From IMG/VR virus record IMGVR_UViG_3300043395_003655, positions 1 through 23,355 of that record: a stretch of 23,355 bases of DNA, one strand, 5' to 3'. The position numbers and the translations under genes are program-made. Positions 12,792 to 19,363 of the stretch are shown piece by piece. Source of the DNA: a virus. Positions within the stretch are counted from its first letter, which is position 1, and every line of letters begins with the position of its first letter. The notes below the pieces were generated by a model. That model was not told the DNA's origin. It saw only the letters and a program-made list of their open reading frames with translations, and ran no database searches.

Positions 12792-12992
12792 ATGCGAGGG
12801 ATAAAGACCCTATACATCGATCAGTGCGGTAATCAGTTTACTGCCAGCACTGTGAAGGAACTACGCAGCCAAATTCCCGGCAGGTGCACTCGAATGTATA
12901 TCGACCGCAAGGACGGGAGCACTCTGCATATCGGGTATGTCATTGGCAGGCATTGGCTTACGGCATACCGCCGCGTCGAAACCCCTGCGTAA
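12792..12992 (+). CDS. Hypothetical protein, 66 aa
   Basis: ATG with GAGG seven bases upstream, 42 nt after the predicted transcription start. The product begins MRGIKTLYIDQCGNQFTAST and contains KELRSQIPGRCTRMYIDRKD then GSTLHIGYVIGRHWLTAYRR: a compact alpha/beta pattern with an amphipathic helix (VKELRSQI) and strands ending in HWLTAYRRVE. It is not recognised. As the first gene of the operon it is likely to be made early. Confidence 0.75.
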   Translation: MRGIKTLYIDQCGNQFTASTVKELRSQIPGRCTRMYIDRKDGSTLHIGYVIGRHWLTAYRRVETPA

Positions 12993-13014
12993 CAACCCAC
13001 AAGGAGCCCAAACC

Positions 13015-13302
13015 GTGGCTGACCTATACGCCTCCGACGCCCGCGGCGTCTACATCCCGCAATATTTTGCGCAATCCGTGAACCGTAACCTAGTAATTGG
13101 CGTCGAGCCGGAAGACTACCAAACCCTCGAAGCCGGCCCAGACGCGCCCTACTACTGGGATACATGGCAGCACGTCTGTGACCACGCCAGCATTTCCAAC
13201 CCGAAAGGCGGCCCTCACGGCTATCTTTACCAATCTGGCGACTTATGGATAATCTGGGGCGACTCCGACCCCGACGCCTCAAATCTCTGCCCCGACCTCT
13301 AA
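13015..13302 (+). CDS. Hypothetical protein, 95 aa (GTG start)
   Basis: GTG at 13015 with AAGGAG eight bases upstream gives MADLYASDARGVYIPQYFAQ; an upstream ATG at 12937 would overlap the previous gene by 56 nt and lacks a ribosome site. The protein has YYWDTWQHVCDHASI and LYQSGDLWIIWGDSDPDASN, is acidic (DSDPDASNLCPDL at the end) and rich in Trp and Tyr. An acidic, aromatic small protein in an early operon could be an inhibitor or DNA mimic, but nothing proves that. Confidence 0.75.
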   Translation: MADLYASDARGVYIPQYFAQSVNRNLVIGVEPEDYQTLEAGPDAPYYWDTWQHVCDHASISNPKGGPHGYLYQSGDLWIIWGDSDPDASNLCPDL

Positions 13303-13318
13303 TCCGAAAGGCTTCGCC

Positions 13319-13780
13319 ATGCCTCTCTCAATATGGACTCGCCCTAACAACTACACCGGCCCGGAATGGTCGGACTATTATGTTTTCTTGTCCCAAACTC
13401 GCGACAGCGACACGCTAACCCGCAGCAATTTTATTTGCGCCCTTGAACAAGTAGGAGGCGAAAGCGAAACAGTCATCGTCGTTAACGAGTCCCATTGGGC
13501 GGTCGGCTGGATTGAATGGATTGCAATCCACAAAGACGACGCAAAGTCACTAGCAATCGCAGAAGACATCGCAGAAGCTTTAGAAAGCTATCCAGTTGTC
13601 AACGAGGACCATTGGAGCGAATTAGAATGGAATGAAGCCTGCGATTTTTGGGAAAGCCTATCTATCTCCGAACGGATTGCCTATTGCAAAGATGTCGGAC
13701 TTTCCATTTTCGCTGCCCGTAGCTCCACAATTCCTCCCGACGACAACGGCGCATTATACGACCTTTTAACCCGCCATTAA
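13319..13780 (+). CDS. Hypothetical protein, conserved in phages and plasmids, 153 aa
   Basis: ATG at 13319 with AAAGG seven bases upstream. The sequence MPLSIWTRPNNYTGPEWSDY, YVFLSQTRDSDTLTRSNF, VVNESHWAVGWIEWIAIHKD, and SYPVVNEDHWSE belongs to a type of conserved protein I have seen in many phages and mobile elements of proteobacteria, without known function. It is strongly acidic and rich in Trp, and ends FAARSSTIPPDDNGALYDLL. No catalytic motif is seen. Confidence 0.75.
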   Translation: MPLSIWTRPNNYTGPEWSDYYVFLSQTRDSDTLTRSNFICALEQVGGESETVIVVNESHWAVGWIEWIAIHKDDAKSLAIAEDIAEALESYPVVNEDHWSELEWNEACDFWESLSISERIAYCKDVGLSIFAARSSTIPPDDNGALYDLLTRH

Positions 13781-13795
13781 AAAGGACACAAAACC

Positions 13796-14017
13796 ATGAC
13801 ATCACAACCCGAAACAATTACCCGCGCAATCGACGCAGCGTTGCGCAAAGCTATCGACGCAGAAAATCGTGCACATCACTTGTTCCGCGCCGGAGATTTT
13901 GTTACGGCAAAATCATTTCAAATGATAGCGCGGAGCTGGCTGGATGACGCCATTATACTTGAGCAGCGACCGACGGGAGAAGGCGCCGCCAGACTAATTC
14001 GCGAATTGCTTGCATAA
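13796..14017 (+). CDS. Hypothetical helical protein, 73 aa
   Basis: ATG at 13796 preceded by AAAAGGA. The product MTSQPETITRAIDAALRKAI followed by DAENRAHHLFRAGDFVTAKS and FQMIARSWLDDAIILEQRPT looks like two or three amphipathic helices. No family is recognised. It lies 15 nt after the previous stop, in the operon. Confidence 0.65.
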   Translation: MTSQPETITRAIDAALRKAIDAENRAHHLFRAGDFVTAKSFQMIARSWLDDAIILEQRPTGEGAARLIRELLA

Positions 14018-14031
14018 CAGGGACTCCCCAA

Positions 14032-14526
14032 ATGGCCATAACACAATCCCGCATGATTGAGCTAATCCGCATTGCGGACGCCCTCACAACCACAATCCTC
14101 TTTCACAAGGAACAAATCTATTCAATAATAACGGCTCTCCCGCAGGACTTGCCTCGCGACGACTTAATCAGCGCCGTGCGTTCAATTCAAACTCTTACTC
14201 ATTCTTTATCCATCTCCCCTTCCCACCTAAACACTCTCGCAGCCGAACGGGCGCATTTCAAACTAAACGCACGTCGTAATGACCGAATTGCGAAAAAAGC
14301 TCGCCAACGACGCGGAGTCGCGCTAGACGCTATCAGCGCAACAGCGCCACAATCTCTCACGTCAAAACCCACCCCACAACCAGATTTACCCGCTATCGTT
14401 CATTCCCTTTCCTCCCGCAAAATCGAAATAAACAAAATCCACAAAAAATTTAACATGCCTGAACCATACTCAAACCCGCACAATGACACAGAACCGCTTT
14501 TGCCTGAACACAATGAAATGGCCTAG
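14032..14526 (+). CDS. Hypothetical protein with basic middle, 164 aa
   Basis: ATG at 14032 with AGGGA upstream, 14 nt after the preceding stop. Residues 1-75 are helical (MAITQSRMIELIRIADALTT), then a basic patch FKLNARRNDRIAKKARQRRG (about 76-95) that could bind nucleic acid, then a Pro/Ser-rich linker (TSKPTPQPDLP) and a polar C-terminus. I recognise no family. It is the last gene before the promoter at 14542. Confidence 0.65.
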   Translation: MAITQSRMIELIRIADALTTTILFHKEQIYSIITALPQDLPRDDLISAVRSIQTLTHSLSISPSHLNTLAAERAHFKLNARRNDRIAKKARQRRGVALDAISATAPQSLTSKPTPQPDLPAIVHSLSSRKIEINKIHKKFNMPEPYSNPHNDTEPLLPEHNEMA

Positions 14527-14541
14527 CTCGCCATTTTTCTC

Positions 14542-14570
14542 TTGACCTTAGGTCCATTATATGCCATAAC
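14542..14570 (+). promoter_or_regulatory. Internal promoter with box core in its spacer
   Basis: TTGACC (14542-14547), 17-nt spacer, CATAAC (14565-14570). The spacer contains TTAGGTCCATT, the reverse of the TGGACCTAA core. A small hairpin AAAGGC/GCCTTT (14579-14595) follows at the predicted transcript start. The 97-nt gap to the next gene fits a promoter. Confidence 0.6.
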
Positions 14571-14623
14571 CAAAGGGTAAAGGCCAAAAGCCTTTATCGC
14601 AACCCCTCACGGACACTTGCACC

Positions 14624-14896
14624 ATGGCCACGAACAACCGCTCCAGCCGATATCAAAAGAAAATTCGCCGCACAATGCGCCAGCTTTCACCTTTTACGCA
14701 AGAGCCAAATGGCCAAGTTTCATGGTCGCCACAGCCCGGCGATTATTACCTTGTCACCGGCACAACCCGTTCCGGGAAGCGTTTTCGTTTTCAAACGGAC
14801 AAATGGCCCCTTGCCGCCGCAATCAATGTCTGGCACGGCACGAAATGGCTCGTCCGTGACGGCCAACGCTTCTCAATCCAGCGTATTTACAACTAA
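14624..14896 (+). CDS. Hypothetical basic protein, 90 aa
   Basis: ATG at 14624; the ribosome site is poor (ACGGACACTTGCACC). The product starts MATNNRSSRYQKKIRRTMRQ, a basic N-terminus, followed by a beta-like domain (SWSPQPGDYYLVTGTTRSGK, RFRFQTDKWPLAAAINVWHG, TKWLVRDGQRFSIQRIYN). The GxxRSGKRF and NVWHGTKWLVRDGQR patterns suggest a small beta-barrel. It is not recognised. It is the first gene after an internal promoter. Confidence 0.65.
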   Translation: MATNNRSSRYQKKIRRTMRQLSPFTQEPNGQVSWSPQPGDYYLVTGTTRSGKRFRFQTDKWPLAAAINVWHGTKWLVRDGQRFSIQRIYN

Positions 14897-14929
14897 CCCA
14901 CTTCTGCCCCTGCAGCTATGGAGCCTTCT

Positions 14930-15331
14930 ATGCGCCTTTTCGACTTTTCCCCTACCACCTCCGAACGCCACGCCATAAACAAAGGCTTTTACCGTATCGA
15001 AGAATTGACCGGACACAATTCCTCTTGCGCGCGCTACGCGCGAGATGAACATCTCGGCTATGGCAACCGTCACGACCGCATCCCACTAATCGCCGCTCGC
15101 GGCCTTTGTTCTAAATGGTTTCTTGAGGGCCTTTATTCTCCCGACATCCTTCTCCGCGACTCTTACTATCTTCGCCCGGCTGCAGTTTGGTTTCAGGGTT
15201 ACGCAGCGAATTTCGCAAACACTTACGCCGGGAAATTTCCCGATATTTCCGCAATCGAATTTGGTGCGGCAGCCTATAAATCCGCTTTCGACCGAATGCT
15301 CGACCCAACCGCTAAACAACGGAGCGCTTGA
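14930..15331 (+). CDS. Hypothetical protein, 133 aa
   Basis: The start ATG at 14930 (MRLFDFSPTTSERHAINKGF) has GGAG six bases before it; the ATG at 14918 has none. The sequence contains YRIEELTGHNSSCARYARDE, RIPLIAARGLCSKWFLEGLY and RDSYYLRPAAVWFQGYAANF, and looks like a mixed alpha/beta soluble protein with two Cys. No family is recognised. Its TGA lies 1 nt before the next ATG, so the pair is probably coupled. Confidence 0.7.
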   Translation: MRLFDFSPTTSERHAINKGFYRIEELTGHNSSCARYARDEHLGYGNRHDRIPLIAARGLCSKWFLEGLYSPDILLRDSYYLRPAAVWFQGYAANFANTYAGKFPDISAIEFGAAAYKSAFDRMLDPTAKQRSA

Positions 15332-15332
15332 C

Positions 15333-15533
15333 ATGCTCACAGTCAAAGGACTTGACTCTGCAACAAATACAGAAGTCTGCTTGTATTCTTGCACCCTGCT
15401 CTCCGATGCAATCCGCTGGGCGCACGGTTACACGCGCCGTGATAATGGCGGATACGACACGATCATCGTTAACGACGCCAGCGGCGCGACCGTTTATACC
15501 ATCCCTTCCGCTCCCGCCGATACAAACTTTTAA
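15333..15533 (+). CDS. Hypothetical protein, 66 aa
   Basis: ATG at 15333 with GGAG eight bases upstream in the end of the previous gene. The peptide MLTVKGLDSATNTEVCLYSC, TLLSDAIRWAHGYTRRDNGG, YDTIIVNDASGATVYTIPSA reads as a small beta-alpha-beta-beta unit. Unrecognised; a longer open frame to the left is the antiparallel overlap of the preceding gene and is not used. Confidence 0.65.
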   Translation: MLTVKGLDSATNTEVCLYSCTLLSDAIRWAHGYTRRDNGGYDTIIVNDASGATVYTIPSAPADTNF

Positions 15534-15547
15534 CCCAGAGCAACGTC

Positions 15548-15835
15548 ATGCCTTTAGAAAAAAGATACGTCGCTTGCTTCAAATGTGAAGAAGTAAAAGA
15601 TTTTTTAGGAAAAATTTTGATAAAAGATAATGAGCTTTTATGGTTATCTGGCTGTAATTTACACTTCTTTTTATCAAATGAGTCCCGTGTAAATTTCGAA
15701 TCAATCAAACAGCTTAAAACAGCTTTGAACAACATTCGGCCTTTTTGGTTGTATAGACCGAAGAAAAATTCTTTACAAATTTTTGAGGTTATATTTGATG
15801 AAAACAAAACAATCCATGAAATCAGAGAAATATAA
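15548..15835 (+). CDS. A/T-rich hypothetical protein, 95 aa
   Basis: ATG at 15548 preceded by a weak AGAG. The product MPLEKRYVACFKCEEVKDFL, LIKDNELLWLSGCNLHFFLS, LKTALNNIRPFWLYRPKKNS has many Lys, Phe, Leu and Asn and a CxxC pair at 10-13. Its A/T content is clearly above that of the genes around it (runs such as TTTTTTAGGAAAAATTTTGA), suggesting recent arrival from another source. No family is recognised. Confidence 0.6.
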   Translation: MPLEKRYVACFKCEEVKDFLGKILIKDNELLWLSGCNLHFFLSNESRVNFESIKQLKTALNNIRPFWLYRPKKNSLQIFEVIFDENKTIHEIREI

Positions 15836-15850
15836 CAAAAGGACTAAACC

Positions 15851-16234
15851 ATGCGCCCTGCCACCAAAAAAGCTCTTCTTGCATCTATCGAGCATTGGAA
15901 ACAACTCGAACAAGTCGAGAGTACGGATGAAATTAAAATCGGCTCTAATTTTTGCGACCTTTGCAAGCGTTTCGGCAAGGGTTGTGAAAAATATTATTCA
16001 AAATCTAAATCAGAACGCTGCCCCGTTTTCGCATCAACAGGTTTTCAAGGTTGCATAAACACTCCTTTTCTCACGGCACGCTTATATGCAAATTCCTTCG
16101 TCTATGAGCGGTTCCGCTTACCTGCAGATAAAGACACCAAGGAAAAACTCCTGAAAATTTTTCATGAAGCCGCAAAAGCCGAACGTGAATTTTTAGAGTC
16201 CTTACTCCCGAAAGGCTCAAAAAATGCAAATTAA
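15851..16234 (+). CDS. Cys-rich protein, probable zinc ribbon, paralogue 1, 127 aa
   Basis: ATG at 15851 with AAAAGGA upstream. Five cysteines are placed as in a metal site: C35-x2-C38 (NFCDLCKRF), C45, C57 (RCPVFAST) and C68 (QGCINTPF). A helix precedes it (KKALLASIEHWKQLEQ) and the end is REFLESLLPKGSK. The protein at 16427-16747 has the same plan, including SIxHW, CxLC, CPVF, GC and EREFLESLLPK. The family occurs widely in phages; I know of no assigned function. Zinc binding is inferred from the spacing. Confidence 0.7.
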   Translation: MRPATKKALLASIEHWKQLEQVESTDEIKIGSNFCDLCKRFGKGCEKYYSKSKSERCPVFASTGFQGCINTPFLTARLYANSFVYERFRLPADKDTKEKLLKIFHEAAKAEREFLESLLPKGSKNAN

Positions 16235-16430
16235 CATCGGCCACGAAAACCAATCTTTCCAACTCAAAACCGCCGTTTCAGTTCTTTCCTCTATCATCCA
16301 ATCTAAAACTTTCAAATTAACTCCCAAAGAACGCGAGGCACTTATCAATTTTATTTCTGATCTCCAAACCGCACTTGACGAAAAAGACGAACGCGAATGG
16401 CTTGCCTACAACCTCGGAATTTTACTATGA
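16224..16430 (+). CDS. Hypothetical helical protein between the Cys-rich pair, 68 aa
   Basis: ATG at 16224 lies 11 nt inside the previous gene with AAAGG eight bases upstream, and its TGA overlaps the next start (ATGA). The product MQINIGHENQSFQLKTAVSV, LSSIIQSKTFKLTPKEREAL, INFISDLQTALDEKDEREWL is mostly helical, possibly a coiled coil at its C-terminal half. It is not recognised; coupling to both Cys-rich neighbours suggests a joint function. Confidence 0.65.
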   Translation: MQINIGHENQSFQLKTAVSVLSSIIQSKTFKLTPKEREALINFISDLQTALDEKDEREWLAYNLGILL

Positions 16431-16747
16431 CCCCTAAAACCCTCGAAGCCCTGCAAGAGTCTATTGCCCATTGGCGATACAACGAACAAATCACAGACAT
16501 CAACAAGGCCAGACTCGGCCCTGCCGAATGCGCCCTCTGCGCCAACTTTAAAGACCATTGGGACAAACCTATGTGCACTGGCTGCCCGGTTTTCCTAAAA
16601 ACCAAAACAAGAGGTTGCCGCTTTACGCCATATGACGACGCTGTCTTTGCGGCAGAAAATTACGACCTAGCCGCCTTTCTCTCCGCCGCAAAAGATGAGC
16701 GAGAATTCCTTGAGTCCCTCCTTCCAAAGTCCGTCCCTAGAGCCTAA
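16427..16747 (+). CDS. Cys-rich protein, probable zinc ribbon, paralogue 2, 106 aa
   Basis: The start ATG at 16427 (MTPKTLEALQESIAHWRYNE) overlaps the previous stop (ATGA). Cysteines: C35-x2-C38 (ECALCANF), C50-x2-C53 (MCTGCPVF), C64 (RGCRFTPYDDA). The C-terminal DEREFLESLLPK matches paralogue 1. The second CxxC pair makes its metal site more complete than that of paralogue 1. Duplication followed by divergence is likely; the role is unknown. Confidence 0.7.
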   Translation: MTPKTLEALQESIAHWRYNEQITDINKARLGPAECALCANFKDHWDKPMCTGCPVFLKTKTRGCRFTPYDDAVFAAENYDLAAFLSAAKDEREFLESLLPKSVPRA

Positions 16748-16750
16748 TCC

Positions 16751-16930
16751 ATGCTTTATCTCGCAGTTATCAAACTCGCAGACAACACTTATCTGTATTT
16801 TGGCCCTTTCCAAGACTACACAGTCGCCAACGATTTCGCACAAGTAAAATTTACTGAATACGTTGACGGAAAATGTGCTTACGTCGAAGGACTAATCTCT
16901 CCAGTTCTTTTCCCTAACCGCAAGGTCTAA
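16751..16930 (+). CDS. Hypothetical protein, 59 aa
   Basis: ATG at 16751, 3 nt after the previous stop, open to TAA at 16930. The product MLYLAVIKLADNTYLYFGPF followed by QDYTVANDFAQVKFTEYVDG has a beta-beta-alpha-beta pattern and ends SPVLFPNRKV. The ribosome site is weak, but the tight fit between neighbours (1 nt to the next ATG) supports it. Not recognised. Confidence 0.6.
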   Translation: MLYLAVIKLADNTYLYFGPFQDYTVANDFAQVKFTEYVDGKCAYVEGLISPVLFPNRKV

Positions 16931-16931
16931 T

Positions 16932-17354
16932 ATGCAAACTTTCCTCCCTCTCCCAGACTTTGTTGCGTCCGCCATGACCCTGGACAACCGCCGCCTCGGA
17001 AAGCAGCGCGTTGAAACGCTTCAAATTCTAAACGCCCTCACAAACCCGTCTTACGGTTGGCAAAACCATCCGGCCGTAAAAATGTGGCGTGGGCACGTTC
17101 CAGCTCTTGTCGTCTACGGCCTTGCTATTTGCAACGAGTGGAAACGACGTGGTTTCAATGATACATGTGCAGAAAAAATCGCAGCATTTATGCCGGATGA
17201 CCCCGGCATTCTATTCGACCCGCCATCATGGCTCGGCTCGGAACCTTTCCACGCTTCCCACCGTTCAAATCTTCTCCGCAAAGACCCGCAACATTATTCC
17301 CAATTCCACTGGACTGACGGCCCCGACCTCCCCTACATCTGGCCGACCCCTTAA
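16932..17354 (+). CDS. MSMEG_6728-like protein (pyrimidine-dimer glycosylase-related), 140 aa
   Basis: ATG at 16932 with AAGG upstream. The N-terminus MQTFLPLPDFVASAMTLDNR RLGKQRVE is typical of a conserved family in actinobacteria, proteobacteria and phages (MSMEG_6728 type), related in sequence to T4 endonuclease V-like pyrimidine-dimer DNA glycosylases. Further conserved blocks: LNALTNPSYGWQNHPAVKMW, RGHVPALVVYGLAICNEWKR and the C-terminal FHASHRSNLLRKDPQHYSQF followed by a tryptophan. Members are about 140-170 aa, so it is complete. Most members lack proof of enzyme activity; DNA damage repair or base recognition is a guess from the relation. Confidence 0.75.
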   Translation: MQTFLPLPDFVASAMTLDNRRLGKQRVETLQILNALTNPSYGWQNHPAVKMWRGHVPALVVYGLAICNEWKRRGFNDTCAEKIAAFMPDDPGILFDPPSWLGSEPFHASHRSNLLRKDPQHYSQFHWTDGPDLPYIWPTP

Positions 17355-17371
17355 TACCAGCGAGCAAACTC

Positions 17372-17731
17372 ATGCAAAAATGTCTTCTTTCTGACATAAG
17401 TTTAATGGGCTTTGACTTTATTGCAAAAGTCCATTTTACAATCGAAAGCTTTGGTGAGCGCCCTTCGGGGCAATTCGGTCCGCCAGAACATTATGACCCC
17501 GGCTGTGACCCGGATTTTTCTATCGACAGCATTAACCTTTCTCTCGAAGACCTTTTCTGGGACGAGGACAAAAATATATGGATTACAACTCACGGTCCAG
17601 AATTTGAAGCAACAGGAGCCCTTTTTTCGGTTCTCGCGTCAAGCAGAAAAATTGACGAAGCAATACTTTCTTATATCGAGGAGCACGAACATGACAAACA
17701 TGGGATATGGGCAGACTATGCCGAAGACTAA
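17372..17731 (+). CDS. Hypothetical acidic protein, 119 aa
   Basis: The start ATG at 17372 has GCGAG upstream; a second ATG at 17405 (MGFDFIAKVHFTIESFGERP) is where the regular protein pattern begins and may be the true start. The sequence has PEHYDPGCDPDFSIDSINLS, LEDLFWDEDKNIWITTHGPE and ends YIEEHEHDKHGIWADYAED, so it is strongly acidic. No family is recognised. Confidence 0.65.
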   Translation: MQKCLLSDISLMGFDFIAKVHFTIESFGERPSGQFGPPEHYDPGCDPDFSIDSINLSLEDLFWDEDKNIWITTHGPEFEATGALFSVLASSRKIDEAILSYIEEHEHDKHGIWADYAED

Positions 17732-17891
17732 CGCAATCATAAAACCCCGTCGCCCTCTCACATTCTCTTGCAGGAGTATATCTGAGGCTTTCAAAATTAT
17801 TTCGGCACTTAACCCTCGCCCCAAAGACCGCTGGGCGCACATCCTTGTCGAGGCAGACGGAACAATCACTCTCACATTCCGCAAACTTTAA
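17691..17891 (+). CDS. Hypothetical small basic protein, 66 aa
   Basis: ATG at 17691 has the best ribosome site of this region (GAGGAG, 7-nt spacing) although it overlaps the previous gene by 41 nt; a second ATG at 17718 (MPKTNAIIKP) would shorten the overlap to 14 nt. The product contains RRPLTFSCRSISEAFKIISA and LNPRPKDRWAHILVEADGTI then TLTFRKL: one amphipathic helix and two strands. Not recognised. Confidence 0.6.
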   Translation: MTNMGYGQTMPKTNAIIKPRRPLTFSCRSISEAFKIISALNPRPKDRWAHILVEADGTITLTFRKL

Positions 17892-17906
17892 CCCGGAGTC
17901 TCCGTC

Positions 17907-18089
17907 ATGCTTTTCGTCGCAGCCCTAACCTTGTTCATTTTCTTCTTATCTTGGCTCACATTCGCCCTCGTCGCATACATTTTTATCTACGGCTCTCTAG
18001 TTTTTTCTTATCTTTTTATCTGGGATGACCAAACTCGAAAACAAATCTGCCCGCACGGGCTATGGGCAACAATATTTTTGGATAAATAA
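17907..18089 (+). CDS. Small membrane protein, 60 aa
   Basis: ATG at 17907 with GGAG eight bases upstream. Nearly the first 40 residues are hydrophobic (MLFVAALTLFIFFLSWLTFA, LVAYIFIYGSLVFSYLFIW), enough for two spans, followed by a polar tail DDQTRKQICPHGLWATIF. Expressed with the early genes, it may affect the host membrane or exclude other phages; this is only inferred from its place and type. Confidence 0.7.
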   Translation: MLFVAALTLFIFFLSWLTFALVAYIFIYGSLVFSYLFIWDDQTRKQICPHGLWATIFLDK

Positions 18090-18112
18090 TGCCGAGCTGG
18101 GGATTAGACCCA

Positions 18113-18141
18113 TTGACTTTACGTCCTTGTCCCTTTATTGT
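18113..18141 (+). promoter_or_regulatory. Internal promoter
   Basis: TTGACT (18113-18118), 17-nt spacer, TATTGT (18136-18141), predicted start near 18148, just before the gene at 18165. It is preceded by TTAGACCCA, as at the start of the 33-bp boxes. The gap 18090-18164 holds no credible gene. Confidence 0.6.
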
Positions 18142-18164
18142 CCCTCTTAACCACGGAGTCCGCC

Positions 18165-18536
18165 ATGTCCCGCACACCACCTGTCCACGCAGCTACAGCC
18201 ATTTACTCCGAAGGCGATTTTATCTTTGTGCAACTCCGTGCGACGAAAGGCTACACCACAGAACTATCATTCCCTGCCACGCCCGGCGGAATGGCGGCGC
18301 TTCTTCGGCTTTTGCGTGAACGGGAAATGGCGCTTGCTGTATCACCTCACGCTATCGCACTGCCGGTAATGCCAATCCAACATGTGATCGACTCATGGGC
18401 GCGCGATCCAAACATTGAAGCTAAGGCGGCACGAGCACATGAACGTGCAGAGCGTGAACGGTTTCGATCAAAGCCGCGCGAAAAACAGCTCGAAGAATTA
18501 TCAGCGCTTTTCGAGAAACCCAATTTTGAGTTTTAG
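18165..18536 (+). CDS. Hypothetical protein, 123 aa
   Basis: The start ATG at 18165 (MSRTPPVHAATAIYSEGDFI) has GGAG six bases upstream; a TTG at 18138 falls in the promoter. The N-terminal half looks like a small beta-sheet domain (IFVQLRATKGYTTELSFPAT), followed by helices (MAALLRLLREREMALAV) and a charged C-terminal helix (EAKAARAHERAERERFRSKP). It is not recognised. It heads the group that leads to the helicase. Confidence 0.65.
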   Translation: MSRTPPVHAATAIYSEGDFIFVQLRATKGYTTELSFPATPGGMAALLRLLREREMALAVSPHAIALPVMPIQHVIDSWARDPNIEAKAARAHERAERERFRSKPREKQLEELSALFEKPNFEF

Positions 18537-18571
18537 CCCACCTGTGCTTCACTAACAAATGGATCTAACCT

Positions 18572-18808
18572 ATGACATTCAACCAAACTCCAGACGATCT
18601 TTTCGTTTTTTTCGATAAAATCGGAGCGGAAATTTCAATCTACCGTAACCCGCAGTCGTGGATGCAAAACAAGCCTTGGTTTTGCCGCATCACTTTAAAA
18701 CGACACAACGCGGAATTATCTGTTAAATCTGAAGCGGAGTCAGCACAAATCGCCATGTTAAACGCTTATGATGAATTTCGTGATCTTGCAAGGACGATTG
18801 ATTTATGA
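18572..18808 (+). CDS. Hypothetical protein, 78 aa
   Basis: ATG at 18572, without a clear Shine-Dalgarno; the preceding bases are ATGGATCTAACC (18559-18570), a variant of the box core. The product MTFNQTPDDLFVFFDKIGAE and ISIYRNPQSWMQNKPWFCRI followed by LNAYDEFRDLARTIDL reads as strands then a helix. Its TGA overlaps the next ATG. Not recognised. Confidence 0.6.
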   Translation: MTFNQTPDDLFVFFDKIGAEISIYRNPQSWMQNKPWFCRITLKRHNAELSVKSEAESAQIAMLNAYDEFRDLARTIDL

Positions 18809-19044
18809 GCACCGCTACGTATCTTGCTAAAGTCAACGGCATGTTAGATCGCCCAGAACTTCCTGACGCGAAAACCAAAGAAAACTTTTTATATTCCCTA
18901 ATTTCCTATTGGCAAAGGGAACTTAACAACCATAGAAAGGGCCGCCCGACTAAATTCACACCACTCGAAATAAACGAAATAATTTCTGAACTCGAAAACC
19001 GTATCAAAACAATTCGACAAGAGGCAAAAAATGCAAAAACTTGA
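18805..19044 (+). CDS. Hypothetical helical protein, 79 aa
   Basis: ATG at 18805 overlaps the preceding TGA. The product MSTATYLAKVNGMLDRPELP, YSLISYWQRELNNHRKGRPT and FTPLEINEIISELENRIKTI ending in RQEAKNAKT looks helical with a basic RKGRPTK patch. It overlaps the next gene by 14 nt. No family recognised. Confidence 0.65.
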   Translation: MSTATYLAKVNGMLDRPELPDAKTKENFLYSLISYWQRELNNHRKGRPTKFTPLEINEIISELENRIKTIRQEAKNAKT

Positions 19045-19351
19045 AGAACCTTTCCGCAGCGATCTCGCGCAACTTGCATATGACCGAACGCGCGCAGAAA
19101 CAATGCGACTCTGGGAACTTTTTGGACAAACCCCAGACGCGCTTGGTGTTATTTCCCAGACAATTATGCACTCGGCTTTTGTAAATCTTTTTACCGTCAT
19201 GAAAATTGACGTTGGTGATGATATTCCTGCCAAACGCGTAGCCCAAATATGGGTGGAGTCAATGACAGAACAATTTGCGAAAATGGACGAAGACTTTGCG
19301 GTATCACAAGTCACCGTTGCTCAACGCAAAGCCGCTAAAAACGCACACTAA
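19031..19351 (+). CDS. Hypothetical protein, 106 aa
   Basis: ATG at 19031 with AAGAGG upstream, inside the end of the previous gene. The sequence (MQKLEEPFRSDLAQLAYDRT, RLWELFGQTPDALGVISQTI, VNLFTVMKIDVGDDIPAKRV, VESMTEQFAKMDEDFAV) suggests a soluble, mostly helical protein. No motif or family is recognised. Confidence 0.65.
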   Translation: MQKLEEPFRSDLAQLAYDRTRAETMRLWELFGQTPDALGVISQTIMHSAFVNLFTVMKIDVGDDIPAKRVAQIWVESMTEQFAKMDEDFAVSQVTVAQRKAAKNAH

Positions 19352-19363
19352 TCGGAGACTGAA

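Noticed and set aside
12622-12804. 60-aa frame across the non-coding control region
   Set aside because: It begins inside box C, spans the strong promoter at 12715-12743, lacks a ribosome site and overlaps the real start at 12792.
17412-17690. Upstream part of a long frame ending at 17891
   Set aside because: It lies out of frame over the 119-aa gene and lacks a ribosome site; the ATG at 17691 has a strong one.
18089-18319. 76-aa frame starting with TAATG overlap after the membrane protein
   Set aside because: No ribosome site, it covers the promoter at 18113 and lies out of frame over the better supported gene at 18165.
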